Assembly (NCBI GenBank): GCA_958296125.1
Contig: OY282444.1
Location: forward strand, 3,567,623-3,631,622
Direction: 5' to 3'
DNA: 64,000 nucleotides
Origin: an uncultured Poribacteria bacterium
GTDB lineage: Bacteria; Poribacteria; WGA-4E; PCPOR2b
Of the stretch, positions 52,469-62,108 are shown one piece after another (position 1 is the first letter of the stretch; the number at the start of each line of letters is the position of its first letter). Under the pieces are notes generated by a model. It saw only the letters and a list, made by a program, of their open reading frames with translations. It had not been told where the DNA came from and did no database searches. Made by a program: the position numbers and the translations under genes.

Positions 52469-53349
52469 TTGGCAAAGAAAGTGAGCAATTTACCAAGCCT
52501 TGTCGGTAGGTCCTGACGCTGAACGTAGTAATCTATGCTCACGTCGGATTGTACAGGGCTAGATGGTGAAGCCGTGGTTTGGGAGGGCGCTCCACGCGAT
52601 GAGCGAGTGCGCCCGTCAGGTGCATTTCCGGACATACGGTTCTGTTCCGCAAGTACGAGGTCCCCCAATGGAAACTGTGTTAAGAATCCCACCTCACGAT
52701 CTTGATCGGTGAGAATTGTTATCTGTGGCAAGTGGGCTTGGGACAAGTTATCCATTTCAATGGTCAGGTATGTAATTTCAGCGGACGACAATTCCGGTTG
52801 TTCCGACTGATTGGACATCTTCTTAGCAAGTGCATCACTTGGATAGACAGTGATAAGGGGCAGGTTTTTTTCTAATGCGGTACGAATTGCGACCAGCAAT
52901 GTTACGAAATGGAACCGCTGTGGAACAGCATAGGGGTCAACAACGGCAAGAACGGTTGGGCAATTTGAAATTGTGCCTGCGCCCGCGGCAATTAGCCATT
53001 GGGATCCATCTGGAAATCTGTTTTGATAGCCGAAATCTGTCATGCCAATGGTGTCTAATAACTGCTTGTCAATTGAAGCCGGGTGAAGATTGGATATTGC
53101 CTCCGAATCGAATAGATAGCGCAGCCGGCCATCAGCGGGCATCGGAGAATAGTAATCACAATTTAGACAAGTATAGAAGTTACGTTCTAGTGCCTGCTTG
53201 AATACAAGCTCGCCACAGTTTGTGCACTTATTCCACAGCTCACTAAGCCTATCTTTGTACAGTGCCACAGTTCTCAAAGTCCCTTTTGTGTGAAATGTAA
53301 TCAACCCCAACAAGGGCAGCTTATCTGTAAATCTGATGAGCGATCGCAC
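52465..53349 (-). CDS. AccD-like carboxyltransferase pseudoenzyme
   Basis: A 294-residue homologue of the acetyl-CoA carboxylase beta subunit. The zinc ribbon is intact: C-T-N-C (42-45) and C-L-N-C (61-64) inside L-W-N-K-C-x-x-C-G-E-L-V-F-K-x-x-L-E-R-N. The crotonase-like domain follows in order, including T-V-L-A-V-V-D-P-Y, A-L-E-K-N-L-P-L-I-T-V and the ending I-D-Y-Y-V-Q-R-Q-D-L. But the oxyanion motif S-G-G-A-R-M and the T-G-G-V loop are gone, and a 40-residue Ser/Pro/Gly-rich insert follows L-A-E-Q. It cannot be a normal AccD. The start is a GTG at 53349. It follows the second STAS gene across a palindrome. Confidence 0.7.
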   Translation of the reverse strand: MRSLIRFTDKLPLLGLITFHTKGTLRTVALYKDRLSELWNKCTNCGELVFKQALERNFYTCLNCDYYSPMPADGRLRYLFDSEAISNLHPASIDKQLLDTIGMTDFGYQNRFPDGSQWLIAAGAGTISNCPTVLAVVDPYAVPQRFHFVTLLVAIRTALEKNLPLITVYPSDALAKKMSNQSEQPELSSAEITYLTIEMDNLSQAHLPQITILTDQDREVGFLTQFPLGDLVLAEQNRMSGNAPDGRTRSSRGAPSQTTASPSSPVQSDVSIDYYVQRQDLPTRLGKLLTFFAK

Positions 53350-53355
53350 GCAGTG

Positions 53356-53395
53356 CTAGTCGGGCTGGGCGATGAATCGCCCAGCTACGAACTAG
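53356..53395. repeat. 40-bp perfect palindrome between STAS and AccD-like genes
   Basis: Inner arms GCTGGGCGAT/ATCGCCCAGC (53364-53385) and outer arms CTAGT/ACTAG form a long hairpin. No T-run follows on either strand. It may be a REP element or an mRNA-stabilising structure. Confidence 0.6.
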
Positions 53396-53460
53396 ATTAA
53401 AAGATACGCCGTAGATTCATCAATCCATCCATGGCGAACCGTGCTATCCCGCAAAGGACG

Positions 53461-53817
53461 TTAGTTGTTGGACTTGTAGAAGCTAGCGATAGCCTCACCT
53501 TCGTCTTCATATCGATCGAAGACAGTGACTAGCTTTGCCATAACAATCAAGCTCCTGATGTTTCCACCGGGCTGTAGTAAGGCAATGCGGCCACCTTTTT
53601 TTCGAACGGCTGTATAGGAAGCGACAATGATGCCAAGACCAGAGCTATCCACCATACGCACATCTGCGAGGTTCAGCAAAATGTTAGCGTTTCCCTCCTT
53701 AGCATCGTCAACCTGCTCATCAATAATATTCTTGAGGGCTAAACTATCGGAACCAATAATTCTTCCCTCAATATCCAGAATTGTGACACCTTCTTGTTTA
53801 CGAATATCTACAGTCAT
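53461..53817 (-). CDS. STAS-domain anti-sigma factor antagonist
   Basis: A 118-residue SpoIIAA/RsbV-like protein. The STAS fold opens T-V-D-I-R-K-Q-E-G-V-T-I-L and carries the phosphorylation site V-D-S-S-G-L-G near residue 57. In the unphosphorylated state it would bind the RsbW-like kinase and free that kinase's partner. AAGGAG lies before the ATG. It directly follows the kinase gene (117 bp) in the same run, so it is the probable substrate of that kinase. Confidence 0.93.
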   Translation of the reverse strand: MTVDIRKQEGVTILDIEGRIIGSDSLALKNIIDEQVDDAKEGNANILLNLADVRMVDSSGLGIIVASYTAVRKKGGRIALLQPGGNIRSLIVMAKLVTVFDRYEDEGEAIASFYKSNN

Positions 53818-53934
53818 TTGATGATCTCCTTGAATTTAAAGTGATGGCAACCCATGGGGCTGCTCTGTTTTTTTCTAGAAACTAACCCAAGTTACTACCT
53901 ATCCTCTTTTCTGTTAGCTATGTCGAGGTTAGGT

Positions 53935-54366
53935 TTATTGTTTATCACTCAATGGTTTATGCTTAACCATTGTAACGATTGTGCCTGATTTATTGTAAGT
54001 GACCGAATCCATGCACGCTTCCATCAGAAAAAGACCTCTGCCGCTACTTTTTAAGAGGTTTGCTGGATCTAACGGATCCGCAACTTCCTCTCGCTCGAAA
54101 CCTTTCCCTTCGTCTTGGACGACAACCGTGAGTTTGTCGGGATGGACAATGAACTCAAAATGGGCGTGTTTACTCCAATCTTCTTTATTCCCATGTTTAA
54201 TTGCATTCGTGCCAGCTTCGATGACTGCCAAACTGACTAGCTCACTGGTTTCCTCATCGAAGTCCATCTCTTTGAGGATTTCGAGGATGATTGTATCTAG
54301 CAAGTAAACCTGCTGTATTGAGCTCGGGAGGTCAAGACGAATGATTTGCTCGGTTGTCGATCCCAT
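53935..54366 (-). CDS. RsbW/SpoIIAB-like serine kinase and anti-sigma factor
   Basis: A 143-residue HATPase_c_2 protein. The N box is A-V-I-E-A-G-T-N-A-I-K-H-G-N-K (about 47-61), G1 is D-E-G-K-G-F and G2 is S-G-R-G-L-F-L-M near 108-115. Such kinases phosphorylate STAS proteins and hold sigma factors or other partners inactive. No sigma-factor gene lies in the window, so its final target is unknown. It starts 4 bp after the PP2C gene, with AAAGGAG inside that gene. Confidence 0.93.
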   Translation of the reverse strand: MGSTTEQIIRLDLPSSIQQVYLLDTIILEILKEMDFDEETSELVSLAVIEAGTNAIKHGNKEDWSKHAHFEFIVHPDKLTVVVQDEGKGFEREEVADPLDPANLLKSSGRGLFLMEACMDSVTYNKSGTIVTMVKHKPLSDKQ

Positions 54367-54370
54367 GCAG

Positions 54371-55552
54371 TTACTCCTTTCCGTCTTTCACTTTTATAAC
54401 GACAATGGTGACATCATCGTCTCGATGATCGGTTCCGCTAAAATCGAAGAGTGCTGTCTCAATGGTTTGGCACAATGTTTCAGCGGGTTGGTCGCTATTT
54501 GATTGAAGGATTGCAGAAAGCCTTTCTTCACCGTAAAAGGTCTCATCGGACTTCCGTTCGGCTTCGGTGACCCCGTCCGTATAGAGGAGGAGTTCATCAC
54601 CTGGGGCAAGGGGGATTGTTTCCGATTCAAAGACCGCATGGTCGAAGGTCCCTAATATCATCCCGCCCATCTTCAGCTCATCCACCTGTGCCCCACCATT
54701 TTTCAGATGCAGCGGGTAGCAGTGCCCTGCACTTGAATAGGTAAAGGTCATCGCTGCGGAATCTAAAATCCCGTAGACCATCGTTGCGAACAGATCCGGA
54801 TCTGTATCAATTGCTAGAAGGTCATTGATTCGCTTGAGGACGGCGGCGGGGGAGGTTTCTTCACGGCAGATGAGCCGAAGGATTGTCCGAATCATTACCA
54901 TCAGTAACGCGGCAGGAATCCCTTTTCCGCGAACATCGGCGATGGCTATGCCTAAGCGATTGTCTTCTAACGGAATGAAGTCGTAGAAATCACCGGACAC
55001 TGTCATTGAGCTTCGCAGGAAGCCGGCGATATCAAAGCCGGACAGATCCGGGGCTTTTTGGGGGATCAGATTCTGCTGTATCACCGCTGCAGTTTCGAGA
55101 TGTGAGGCGAGTTGTTCAACGCCCTCTTCAGTGAACCAATCTCCCATCGTGCTGATGAGTGGGTTGATATATTTTGTGGAGCGGGTTCGTCCGAGTACGG
55201 CTTCAATGCGTGCCGTCAATTCGTCGAGGTCGAAAGGCTTTGTGACATAATCATCTGCCCCCGCATGCAATCCCTGAACCCGCTCGTGCGTTTGCGCTCG
55301 CGCCGTAAGCATGATAACGGGAATAGTACGGGTTTGCGTTTCCGCTCTCAATTTACCTATCACCTCGAACCCATCCATCACCGGCATCATCAGATCCAGG
55401 AGGATGAGGTCCGGCGAATAGGCTGTGGCTTTTTCTAACGCGCTCATTCCATCGTTTGCCGTGATAACATCGAATCCCTCAGCAGTCAGGCTCATCTGGA
55501 TCAACTCAAGAATATCGATATCATCATCCACGGCGAGGATTGTCTCAGCCAT
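54371..55552 (-). CDS. Response regulator with SpoIIE/RsbU-type PP2C phosphatase
   Basis: A 393-residue two-domain protein. The receiver has the acidic pocket Asp9-Asp11, phosphoacceptor Asp53 (L-L-D-L-M-M-P), Thr83 and Lys105. The PP2C-like domain starts near 175 with S-G-D-F-Y-D-F and has A-D-V-R-G-K-G, Y-T-D-G-V-T-E-A and D-D-D-V-T-I-V, the metal-binding aspartates. It would dephosphorylate the STAS proteins when the receiver is phosphorylated, most likely by the histidine kinase encoded 15 bp upstream. Confidence 0.95.
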   Translation of the reverse strand: MAETILAVDDDIDILELIQMSLTAEGFDVITANDGMSALEKATAYSPDLILLDLMMPVMDGFEVIGKLRAETQTRTIPVIMLTARAQTHERVQGLHAGADDYVTKPFDLDELTARIEAVLGRTRSTKYINPLISTMGDWFTEEGVEQLASHLETAAVIQQNLIPQKAPDLSGFDIAGFLRSSMTVSGDFYDFIPLEDNRLGIAIADVRGKGIPAALLMVMIRTILRLICREETSPAAVLKRINDLLAIDTDPDLFATMVYGILDSAAMTFTYSSAGHCYPLHLKNGGAQVDELKMGGMILGTFDHAVFESETIPLAPGDELLLYTDGVTEAERKSDETFYGEERLSAILQSNSDQPAETLCQTIETALFDFSGTDHRDDDVTIVVIKVKDGKE

Positions 55553-55567
55553 TATTTTAACGCTCCC

Positions 55568-57967
55568 TTACTCTTTATGTTTTACATGATCATCTTCTCT
55601 AACGAGCGGTAACACAAACTGAAAATTGCTCCCTTTTCCTTGATTCCCATCGTCAATCCACAACGTGCCGCCATGTGCCTCAACAATACTTTTGGTAATT
55701 GATAACCCCAACCCGGAACCGCCTTGCTGGCGTGTGCTAATATCACTGAGTTGGTAAAACTTGTCGAACACCTTTTGGCGTTCCTCGGAGGGGATACCAG
55801 GCCCTGTATCAATGACTTCAACGTGCAGAAGATTTCCATCAACTTCAACTTTAATGTTCACTTCACCGTTATTCGGCGTAAACTTGATAGCATTGCTAAT
55901 TAGATTTGTAAACACTTGGCCCATGCGCGCTTCATCCCCGAAAATCTTGGGAATCAATTCAGGAGCAGTGAGCTCCAACTGAATGGATTTCTCATCGGCT
56001 TGGGGACGAATTTCCTCAATCCGCTGCCTCACAATTTCCAAAAGCGAAATCGGTTCCTGCTTCATCTGTATCCGCCCGGACTCAATTCGGGAAATATCAA
56101 GGAGGTCATTGATGAGTGCGGCGAGTCGTTTCGATTGCCGTTGGACGCGAGCGAGGCTATTTCGCTGTCTGTCATTGATTGCCCCCGCCTTGCCATCTAG
56201 AACGAAGGAAACAAAACCGATGATTGAGGTCAAGGGCGTACGCAACTCATGAGAGACCAGCGAGATGAAATCGGATTTCATCTGATCAATCTCTTTTTCA
56301 CGGGTAATGTCCTCAAAAAGGTAGACGGTCCCAAGAGTCAGCCCGTTTTCGTCAAGGAATGGACTAGCAATGATACGGAGCACTAACTTCTCATCGTGGC
56401 GAACCAAAGTAACTTCGGATATGAGATTTGCTTCACCGTCCCTTGAAGGGATTTGCTCTGTCGGTTTATTCGGTTTATTCAGAGAAATTTGACGTTGATG
56501 TTCTTTGAAGATGTGAATCAGTTCATCATTTTGGATTATCTCGGTGACATCCTTATCAATGCTATCTATACTGAGATTAAGTAGGCGTTCGGCGGCAGGA
56601 TTGATATGGAGTACCCGGTTGTTTGAATCCACAAGGATTAAACCTTCGGCGATACTATTGACAATAGCGGTCATCTTCTTTTCTTCTTCGGTCAACTTTT
56701 CGACCGCACTTTTGAGATTCCACCGCATCGAATTAAATTCTTCCGCCAGAATGCCGACTTCACTACTGCTAGTGACCGAAATTTCCTGATCGAACTCTCC
56801 ACGGCCGATTGCGCGTGCCGCCCCTGTGACTTGCCGAATCGGCGTTACAATGCGTTGGGAAACGACGAGGGCGATTGCAATAACGACTAAACAGGAGATT
56901 AGCGTGAATGACAAGATACGCTTTGTGAATTCTGTCACGGTGTTGAAAGCGAGTGAGGTAGGGAGTGAGACCAACACCATCCAATTTGTAAAGTTTTGCC
57001 CGTCATTTCTAAAGTTTGGCATATCATCTCTTTCCTGCCACCGTTGGGGGTGTGTCCGTGCCCAGCCATAGACTCTTTGTTCCCCTTGAATATCCGTTTC
57101 ACCATCCATGTTATATCCGTCATATTCATCACTCTGGCTCATTGAAGTCAGTATTGCTTCCATTGCAGCATCGCTCATTTCAACATGATCCCCGAAATGG
57201 TATCCACTGTCCGGAGAGGCACGGATAATCCGTCCGAATTCATCAAGAAGACAGATTTCTACCCCCTCTTTGTTAGAATCTATCACTTCTGAGAATTCCG
57301 GAAGCGGGTTGACAAGTCTCAATACGCCAATCACTTGCGATTCGGGGGGACGACCTCGAATTGGTAAAGTGATTGACAAAGAGTATTGCTTTGTTTCTAC
57401 GCCAATCACTTTCGATTTGGGGGGACGACCCCAAATTGGTAAAGTGATTGATAAAGAGTATTGCTTTGTTTCGATATCATATTCGACATGGCTAGTCAAC
57501 TTATAACCCTGTCCGTTATTATGAACCGTGTGCCACCACGGTTCATCTATCTTCTGGAACAATAACCGGTCATCGTTCGTGAAAATGACCTGCTGATACA
57601 GGTTGGTAATAATGATTTGGCCATTTTCGCCAACACGTTTTTCAAGCTGAATGACGCTGTTTGAGTTCGACAAGGCTGTGTGCACTTCCTTGAGTCTCGA
57701 TAGCCGGTTATCATCATTGGTGGAGGCAACTCTCTCGCTTATGTTGCGCCATCTAATCCGGTGCAGCTTCTCAAGAATCATGCGGTCTGCCAAATCTATC
57801 CTGTCTTCTGCGATTCGTTCGAGCCCCCTACCGATTTCGCTTTTCAACGCACTTTTCCCATCTTGGTGCGCCAAACCGGCGACGATAAGCAAGGGCATAA
57901 GCGATACCAGCAGGAAGAGCAGAACGAGTTGCCCACGCAATCCCATTCTAAGACGTAGACGTTTCAT
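55568..57967 (-). CDS. Membrane sensor histidine kinase (Cache-HAMP-PAS-HisKA)
   Basis: A 799-residue sensor. Two membrane helices (about 14-32 and 345-365) bound a periplasmic Cache-like domain. Then come HAMP, PAS (I-A-E-G-L-I-L-V-D-S-N-N-R-V), HisKA with phospho-His in S-H-E-L-R-T-P-L near residue 575, and the ATPase with N box F-T-N-L-I-S-N-A-I-K-F and D-T-G-P-G-I-P. The sensor domain contains a 25-residue exact-frame duplication at about residues 165-215. It should phosphorylate the receiver-PP2C protein encoded next. The ribosome site is weak and the gene follows the first STAS gene by 12 bp. Confidence 0.93.
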   Translation of the reverse strand: MKRLRLRMGLRGQLVLLFLLVSLMPLLIVAGLAHQDGKSALKSEIGRGLERIAEDRIDLADRMILEKLHRIRWRNISERVASTNDDNRLSRLKEVHTALSNSNSVIQLEKRVGENGQIIITNLYQQVIFTNDDRLLFQKIDEPWWHTVHNNGQGYKLTSHVEYDIETKQYSLSITLPIWGRPPKSKVIGVETKQYSLSITLPIRGRPPESQVIGVLRLVNPLPEFSEVIDSNKEGVEICLLDEFGRIIRASPDSGYHFGDHVEMSDAAMEAILTSMSQSDEYDGYNMDGETDIQGEQRVYGWARTHPQRWQERDDMPNFRNDGQNFTNWMVLVSLPTSLAFNTVTEFTKRILSFTLISCLVVIAIALVVSQRIVTPIRQVTGAARAIGRGEFDQEISVTSSSEVGILAEEFNSMRWNLKSAVEKLTEEEKKMTAIVNSIAEGLILVDSNNRVLHINPAAERLLNLSIDSIDKDVTEIIQNDELIHIFKEHQRQISLNKPNKPTEQIPSRDGEANLISEVTLVRHDEKLVLRIIASPFLDENGLTLGTVYLFEDITREKEIDQMKSDFISLVSHELRTPLTSIIGFVSFVLDGKAGAINDRQRNSLARVQRQSKRLAALINDLLDISRIESGRIQMKQEPISLLEIVRQRIEEIRPQADEKSIQLELTAPELIPKIFGDEARMGQVFTNLISNAIKFTPNNGEVNIKVEVDGNLLHVEVIDTGPGIPSEERQKVFDKFYQLSDISTRQQGGSGLGLSITKSIVEAHGGTLWIDDGNQGKGSNFQFVLPLVREDDHVKHKE
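57324..57473 (-). repeat. In-frame 75-bp tandem duplication in the sensor domain
   Basis: Units 57324-57398 and 57399-57473 differ at eight or so bases and each encode V-E-T-K-Q-Y-S-L-S-I-T-L-P-I followed by G-R-P-P and V-I-G. The duplicate doubles one beta hairpin of the Cache-like domain, a candidate effect on ligand sensing. Confidence 0.85.
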
Positions 57968-57979
57968 AGTAAATCTCTG

Positions 57980-58324
57980 CTATGAGCCAAGTGCACTCGT
58001 TGCCGATTCTTCGTCTGAATAAACTTCAAGAACCGTGTCGAGTCGCGTGACCTGTAAGATGTTGATGACAGCGTGTTGTGGATTGAGCAAGACTAGTTTC
58101 CCATCCATCTTCTTGAGGAACTGCAAGGTTGCGATAATTACCCCCAGTGCAGAACTGTCTAACAGAGGGACCTTCGCCAGGTCCAGGACCAGACCCCCTC
58201 TGCCCTGCTCCTGCTCAATCTGTTGATGCATTTCGCGTTTGAGCGCGTTGGCCGCGCCCCCGATGATTTTTCCCTCAATTCGCAGAACTGGAACGTTATT
58301 ATGACTGATTGATGTCTCAAACAT
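57980..58324 (-). CDS. STAS-domain anti-sigma factor antagonist (first)
   Basis: A 114-residue STAS protein with the phosphorylation loop L-L-D-S-S-A-L-G near 57. Its partner surface differs from the second STAS (Ala for Gly in S-S-x-L-G), so the two may answer to different kinases or form a cascade. The ATG follows the rsmG stop without a gap, with AAGGAG inside rsmG. It begins the partner-switching part of the operon. Confidence 0.92.
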   Translation of the reverse strand: MFETSISHNNVPVLRIEGKIIGGAANALKREMHQQIEQEQGRGGLVLDLAKVPLLDSSALGVIIATLQFLKKMDGKLVLLNPQHAVINILQVTRLDTVLEVYSDEESATSALGS

Positions 58325-59023
58325 CTAAGAAGCTCCTTGTCGTATAGCAACGTAAGTCCGATTTAGCTTAGGAATATGACTATTGACAATAGATTGATCC
58401 CTACCCCCCAGCGATTGTAATTTAGAGGTTGCCTGCTGAATTTCATGCTGCACATCAGGTGCCTTATAAGCAACCCACGTTCCATTCGGTTTCAATAGTG
58501 GAAGACAGTAAGCCGCCGAATCCTCTAGAGAAGCGACATAGCGGGTTAAGACCCAGTCATAAGCAGTTATGTGTTGACGGTTTGTAGTACATTCTTCAGC
58601 CCGTTGGGCGACGATACGGGGGTTTTCCCACGAGCGAGAAGTATTTGATTGGCGGTCCCGGCTCAGTTGAGAGCTGAGGAACCGCAGAAAACTTACCTTC
58701 TTTAATGAGGACTCAACTAGGACCAGCTGAATATCAGGGATATAAATTTTGATCGGCAGTCCCGGGAACCCCGCGCCTGTCCCGATATCAATCACTGAAT
58801 CTCCGGGGTTGATGTGAAAACATTGTAGCACACTTAGCGAATCGAGAAAATGCTTCACAATGATTTCTCGATCTCCCCGAATCGAAGTCAAGTTCATCCG
58901 TGAATTCCAGCGTTTGAGCTCACGCCAATAAATGATAAACTGATCAAGTTGCATCGGCTCCAACAGAAAACCGTGCTGAAGAAGTATCTGCTGTAGCTCT
59001 TCTCGAAATTGGCTAGACACCAT
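58325..59023 (-). CDS. rsmG: 16S rRNA m7G527 methyltransferase
   Basis: Methylates G527 of 16S rRNA using AdoMet. Marks are N-L-T-S-I-R near 45, H-F-L-D-S-L near 58, the AdoMet site D-I-G-T-G-A-G-F-P-G-L-P-I-K near 79-92 and V-E-S-S-L-K-K-V-S-F-L. A Ser/Arg/Asn-rich insertion of about 12 residues (S-R-D-R-Q-S-N-T-S-R-S-W) follows L-S-S-Q, unusual in this family. It follows mnmG, the classical order, 125 bp away. Confidence 0.93.
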   Translation of the reverse strand: MVSSQFREELQQILLQHGFLLEPMQLDQFIIYWRELKRWNSRMNLTSIRGDREIIVKHFLDSLSVLQCFHINPGDSVIDIGTGAGFPGLPIKIYIPDIQLVLVESSLKKVSFLRFLSSQLSRDRQSNTSRSWENPRIVAQRAEECTTNRQHITAYDWVLTRYVASLEDSAAYCLPLLKPNGTWVAYKAPDVQHEIQQATSKLQSLGGRDQSIVNSHIPKLNRTYVAIRQGAS

Positions 59024-59148
59024 GAAGTCGCGTATTTACCTCTTCTGGAGAAGCACATTCAAAAAACAACAGCTGCAAAACGCTTTAACGTCGCGCGCTG
59101 CGATTTACCAATGCCTCAACGCACCCGACCCGCTCGCGTTCTGACACA

Positions 59149-61044
59149 TTACGTTTGTGGTTGCATCTGTCGTTTGTATTGCTCGATCCAAACCATAAGT
59201 ATCGAAATGTCCGCAGGCGAAACACCGGGGATACGCGATGCTTGTCCAACGGAGATTGGACGAATTTTTGCAAGTTGTTCGCACGCCTCTATTTTTAGGC
59301 TGTGCACGGAGGTGTAATCAAAATCGTCCGGAATCCGAAAGTGTTCCATCTTTTTGAACTGTTGAATTTGCGCGGTTTGACGGTGAATGTATCCCTCATA
59401 CTTGATTTGAATTTCGACCTGTTCCTCCACAGCTTTAGGCAACGATCGGGAGTTCGGTGCAAGCTGCTTGATTTGCTCATAGTGGATTTCCGGACGTTTG
59501 AGCAGTTCAAGCAATGAGGTCGGTTGACCGATTGCGCTAATTCCAACCGATTTCAAAAGTGCTTGTGTGTTGAGTGATGGTTTCAACCGCGTCTGGTCTA
59601 AGCGATTCCTTTCCTCTGCCACCAGTTTCCGTTTGATTTGGAACCGCTCGTAGGCATCAGCCTCAACCAAACCGATCTGACCGCCCATCTCCGTCAATCG
59701 CAGGTCTGCGTTATCTTCCCGCAGCTCTAGCCGATACTCTGCGCGCGATGTGAACATCCGATACGGTTCGCGGATGTCCTTGGTCACGAGGTCGTCAATG
59801 AGAACACCGATGTACGCTTGGGAGCGGTCAAGAATCAGCGGCTCCGCATCGCGCACTTTCAAGGCGGCGTTGATTCCTGCTATCAATCCTTGGGCAGCAG
59901 CTTCCTCATAGCCGGTGGTGCCGTTGAGTTGGCCCGCGAAGTAAAGGTTCTCCACCCGCTTGGTTTCGAGGGTTGGGTAGAGCTGCGTCGCTGGGGCGAA
60001 ATCATACTCCACCGCATAGGCGAAGCGCATAATCTCGGCGTTCTCCAAGCCTTTGATGCTATGCACCATATCCACCTGAACGTCCTCCGGCAAGCTTGCG
60101 GAGATTCCATTGAGGTAGATTTCGTCTGTATCTCTGCCCTCCGGTTCGACGAAGACCTGATGCCGATCCTTGTCAGCAAAGCGGACGACCTTGTCCTCAA
60201 TGGACGGGCAATATCGGGGCCCAATGCCGGTGATTCTGCCGCTGTACATAGCGGACCTATGAAGATTATCACGAATAATCTGATGCGTTTTTTCGTTCGT
60301 GTACGTTAAGTAGCACGGCATCTGCGTCTGCGTAATTTTCTCCGTTGAGAACGAAAACGGGCGCGGCCGCTCGTCGCCGGGTTGAATCTCCATCACATCA
60401 AAATTCACGGTGTGTGCATTGACGCGCGGCGGCGTTCCAGTTTTCAGACGACCGATTTCAAATCCGAGGTTCAGAAAACTGTTCGATAGTTTTTCTGCCG
60501 ACGACTCCCCTGCCCGCCCAGCGCTGTAGGATACATCGCCGAGATGCACTAAGCCCTTGAGAAATGTGCCCGTCGTCAAAATAACCGTTTTGGCGAGGTA
60601 GGCGGTTTGGGTGTGACCCAATATGCCGATACACACCCCGTTTTCGGTCAACAGCTCATCAACCAACACCTGTTTAATATCGAGATGCGGTTGTCGCTCC
60701 AACACACGCCTCATCTCAGACTGATACGCCTGTTTGTCCGCCTGTGCACGGCTTGAACGGACTGCCGGCCCCTTCTTCGTATTCAGTTGGCGGAATTGGA
60801 TGCCCGTTTTGTCGATGTTCTTCGCCATCTCGCCACCGAGTGCGTCAATCTCCTTGACGAGATGCCCTTTTGCAAGCCCACCGATTGCCGGGTTACAGGA
60901 CATCTTCGCTATGGTGTCAAGGTTGATTGTGACAATCAACGTCTCGCAGCCCACCCGTGCCGCGGCAAGGGCAGCCTCGCAGCCAGCATGACCTGCGCCA
61001 ACAACAAGGACATCGTATTGTTTGTGGTAGGTATTCACTGTCAA
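59149..61044 (-). CDS. mnmG: tRNA U34 carboxymethylaminomethyl modification protein
   Basis: The FAD-binding partner of MnmE in wobble-uridine modification. Marks are the dinucleotide motif [15 protein letters not shown] (11-25), S-C-N-P-A-I-G-G near 49, G-T-P-P-R-V near 205, and the C-terminal helical domain with Y-I-x-R-Q. Length 631 is normal. The start at 61044 is a TTG; a GTG two codons later is nearly as good, and no strong ribosome site was seen. mnmE is not in the window. Confidence 0.96.
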   Translation of the reverse strand: MTVNTYHKQYDVLVVGAGHAGCEAALAAARVGCETLIVTINLDTIAKMSCNPAIGGLAKGHLVKEIDALGGEMAKNIDKTGIQFRQLNTKKGPAVRSSRAQADKQAYQSEMRRVLERQPHLDIKQVLVDELLTENGVCIGILGHTQTAYLAKTVILTTGTFLKGLVHLGDVSYSAGRAGESSAEKLSNSFLNLGFEIGRLKTGTPPRVNAHTVNFDVMEIQPGDERPRPFSFSTEKITQTQMPCYLTYTNEKTHQIIRDNLHRSAMYSGRITGIGPRYCPSIEDKVVRFADKDRHQVFVEPEGRDTDEIYLNGISASLPEDVQVDMVHSIKGLENAEIMRFAYAVEYDFAPATQLYPTLETKRVENLYFAGQLNGTTGYEEAAAQGLIAGINAALKVRDAEPLILDRSQAYIGVLIDDLVTKDIREPYRMFTSRAEYRLELREDNADLRLTEMGGQIGLVEADAYERFQIKRKLVAEERNRLDQTRLKPSLNTQALLKSVGISAIGQPTSLLELLKRPEIHYEQIKQLAPNSRSLPKAVEEQVEIQIKYEGYIHRQTAQIQQFKKMEHFRIPDDFDYTSVHSLKIEACEQLAKIRPISVGQASRIPGVSPADISILMVWIEQYKRQMQPQT

Positions 61045-61111
61045 GGCACTCTATTTCATTAGTTCTGTATTGATAGCCAATGGTATCTCAATGGGATTAT
61101 GGTTAAGCATT

Positions 61112-62086
61112 TCACAATCCCGAGTAAATGATAGCTAGCACCAACCGCCCGACAATGTCCAAGCTTTCCGCGCTACATTTGTCAGGGGTATCCTCCACTG
61201 TATGCCAATACGGATAGTCGAAGTCAATGATATTGATTGTCGGGACACCTGATCGGATGAGGGGCAAGTGATCATCCATGATTGCAGGACCCAATCGGCG
61301 TTGAAACGCCGGGAGCCCCAACTCTTCAGCCCGTCTCCAGATTGCCTCCGTCAAGTCCCGTGCGGCCTCCCACGAATACCGTTCCATTGGCAGCGCTAGC
61401 GTGCGGTCGCCAACCATATCCAACAAGATACCAAAATCTGCCTTCCATTTGCCCATATTTTGAGCGAAGTATGTCGATCCTTGGAACATAGTGGAAACCG
61501 TTCTGCCGTAATCTTCGCCATCAAACAGGATAATAATCACTTGGGTCGGAGGCGGTTTGGATTTCAAAACTCGTGCGATTTCCAACAGCACTGCCACGCC
61601 CGAAGCACCGTCGTTGGCACCAAGGATTGGCGTGTCCCGGTTGGCTGGATTTGGATCTCGATCGGCAAAGGGACGCGTGTCCCAGTGTGCTGCGAGGAGC
61701 ATCGTGCCCCCCGAATCTTCCCCAAAACGCGCCAAGATATTGTTCATCTGAATCGTTTTGTCTTGGTGCCGAAATTCAAAGGGTTGAAACACAACCTCAT
61801 CGGCATATTTTTCGAGTTCGGCGAATAGATAAACCCCCGTCTCTTGGTGGGCGGTTGTACCCGGCACACGCGGACCAAACTCACACTGCTTCTCTAAGTA
61901 GGCAAAGGCGCGTTTGGCATTGAAAGTGCCATCACTAAAGGTTTCCCCCACTAAAGCAAACGGAGACGAATCGGTATCGGATTCAGCAGGCGTATAAACC
62001 CAGACTCCATCCGAACCGAAGAGCATCAGGCCCAACACACCCCACAGAAGCAACCTAAACTTGAGTTTACAAGGCAATCGGTTCAT
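61112..62086 (-). CDS. Secreted M28-family peptidase, glutaminyl-cyclase-like
   Basis: A 324-residue zinc enzyme with a signal or anchor helix at residues 10-28. Zinc-site motifs occur in order: A-A-H-W-D-T-R near 128, G-A-N-D-G-A-S-G near 155, F-D-G-E-D-Y-G near 192, and D-F-D-Y-P-Y-W-H-T-V-E-D-T near 290. The W-H-T-x-E-D-T context and single catalytic zinc fit glutaminyl-peptide cyclotransferase-like members, against broad aminopeptidases. It may make pyroglutamyl N-termini on exported proteins, or trim peptides. There is no ribosome site. It lies between recR (22 bp after) and mnmG. Confidence 0.86.
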   Translation of the reverse strand: MNRLPCKLKFRLLLWGVLGLMLFGSDGVWVYTPAESDTDSSPFALVGETFSDGTFNAKRAFAYLEKQCEFGPRVPGTTAHQETGVYLFAELEKYADEVVFQPFEFRHQDKTIQMNNILARFGEDSGGTMLLAAHWDTRPFADRDPNPANRDTPILGANDGASGVAVLLEIARVLKSKPPPTQVIIILFDGEDYGRTVSTMFQGSTYFAQNMGKWKADFGILLDMVGDRTLALPMERYSWEAARDLTEAIWRRAEELGLPAFQRRLGPAIMDDHLPLIRSGVPTINIIDFDYPYWHTVEDTPDKCSAESLDIVGRLVLAIIYSGL

Positions 62087-62108
62087 TAGTTTGTTTTTTG
62101 TTTTACGC

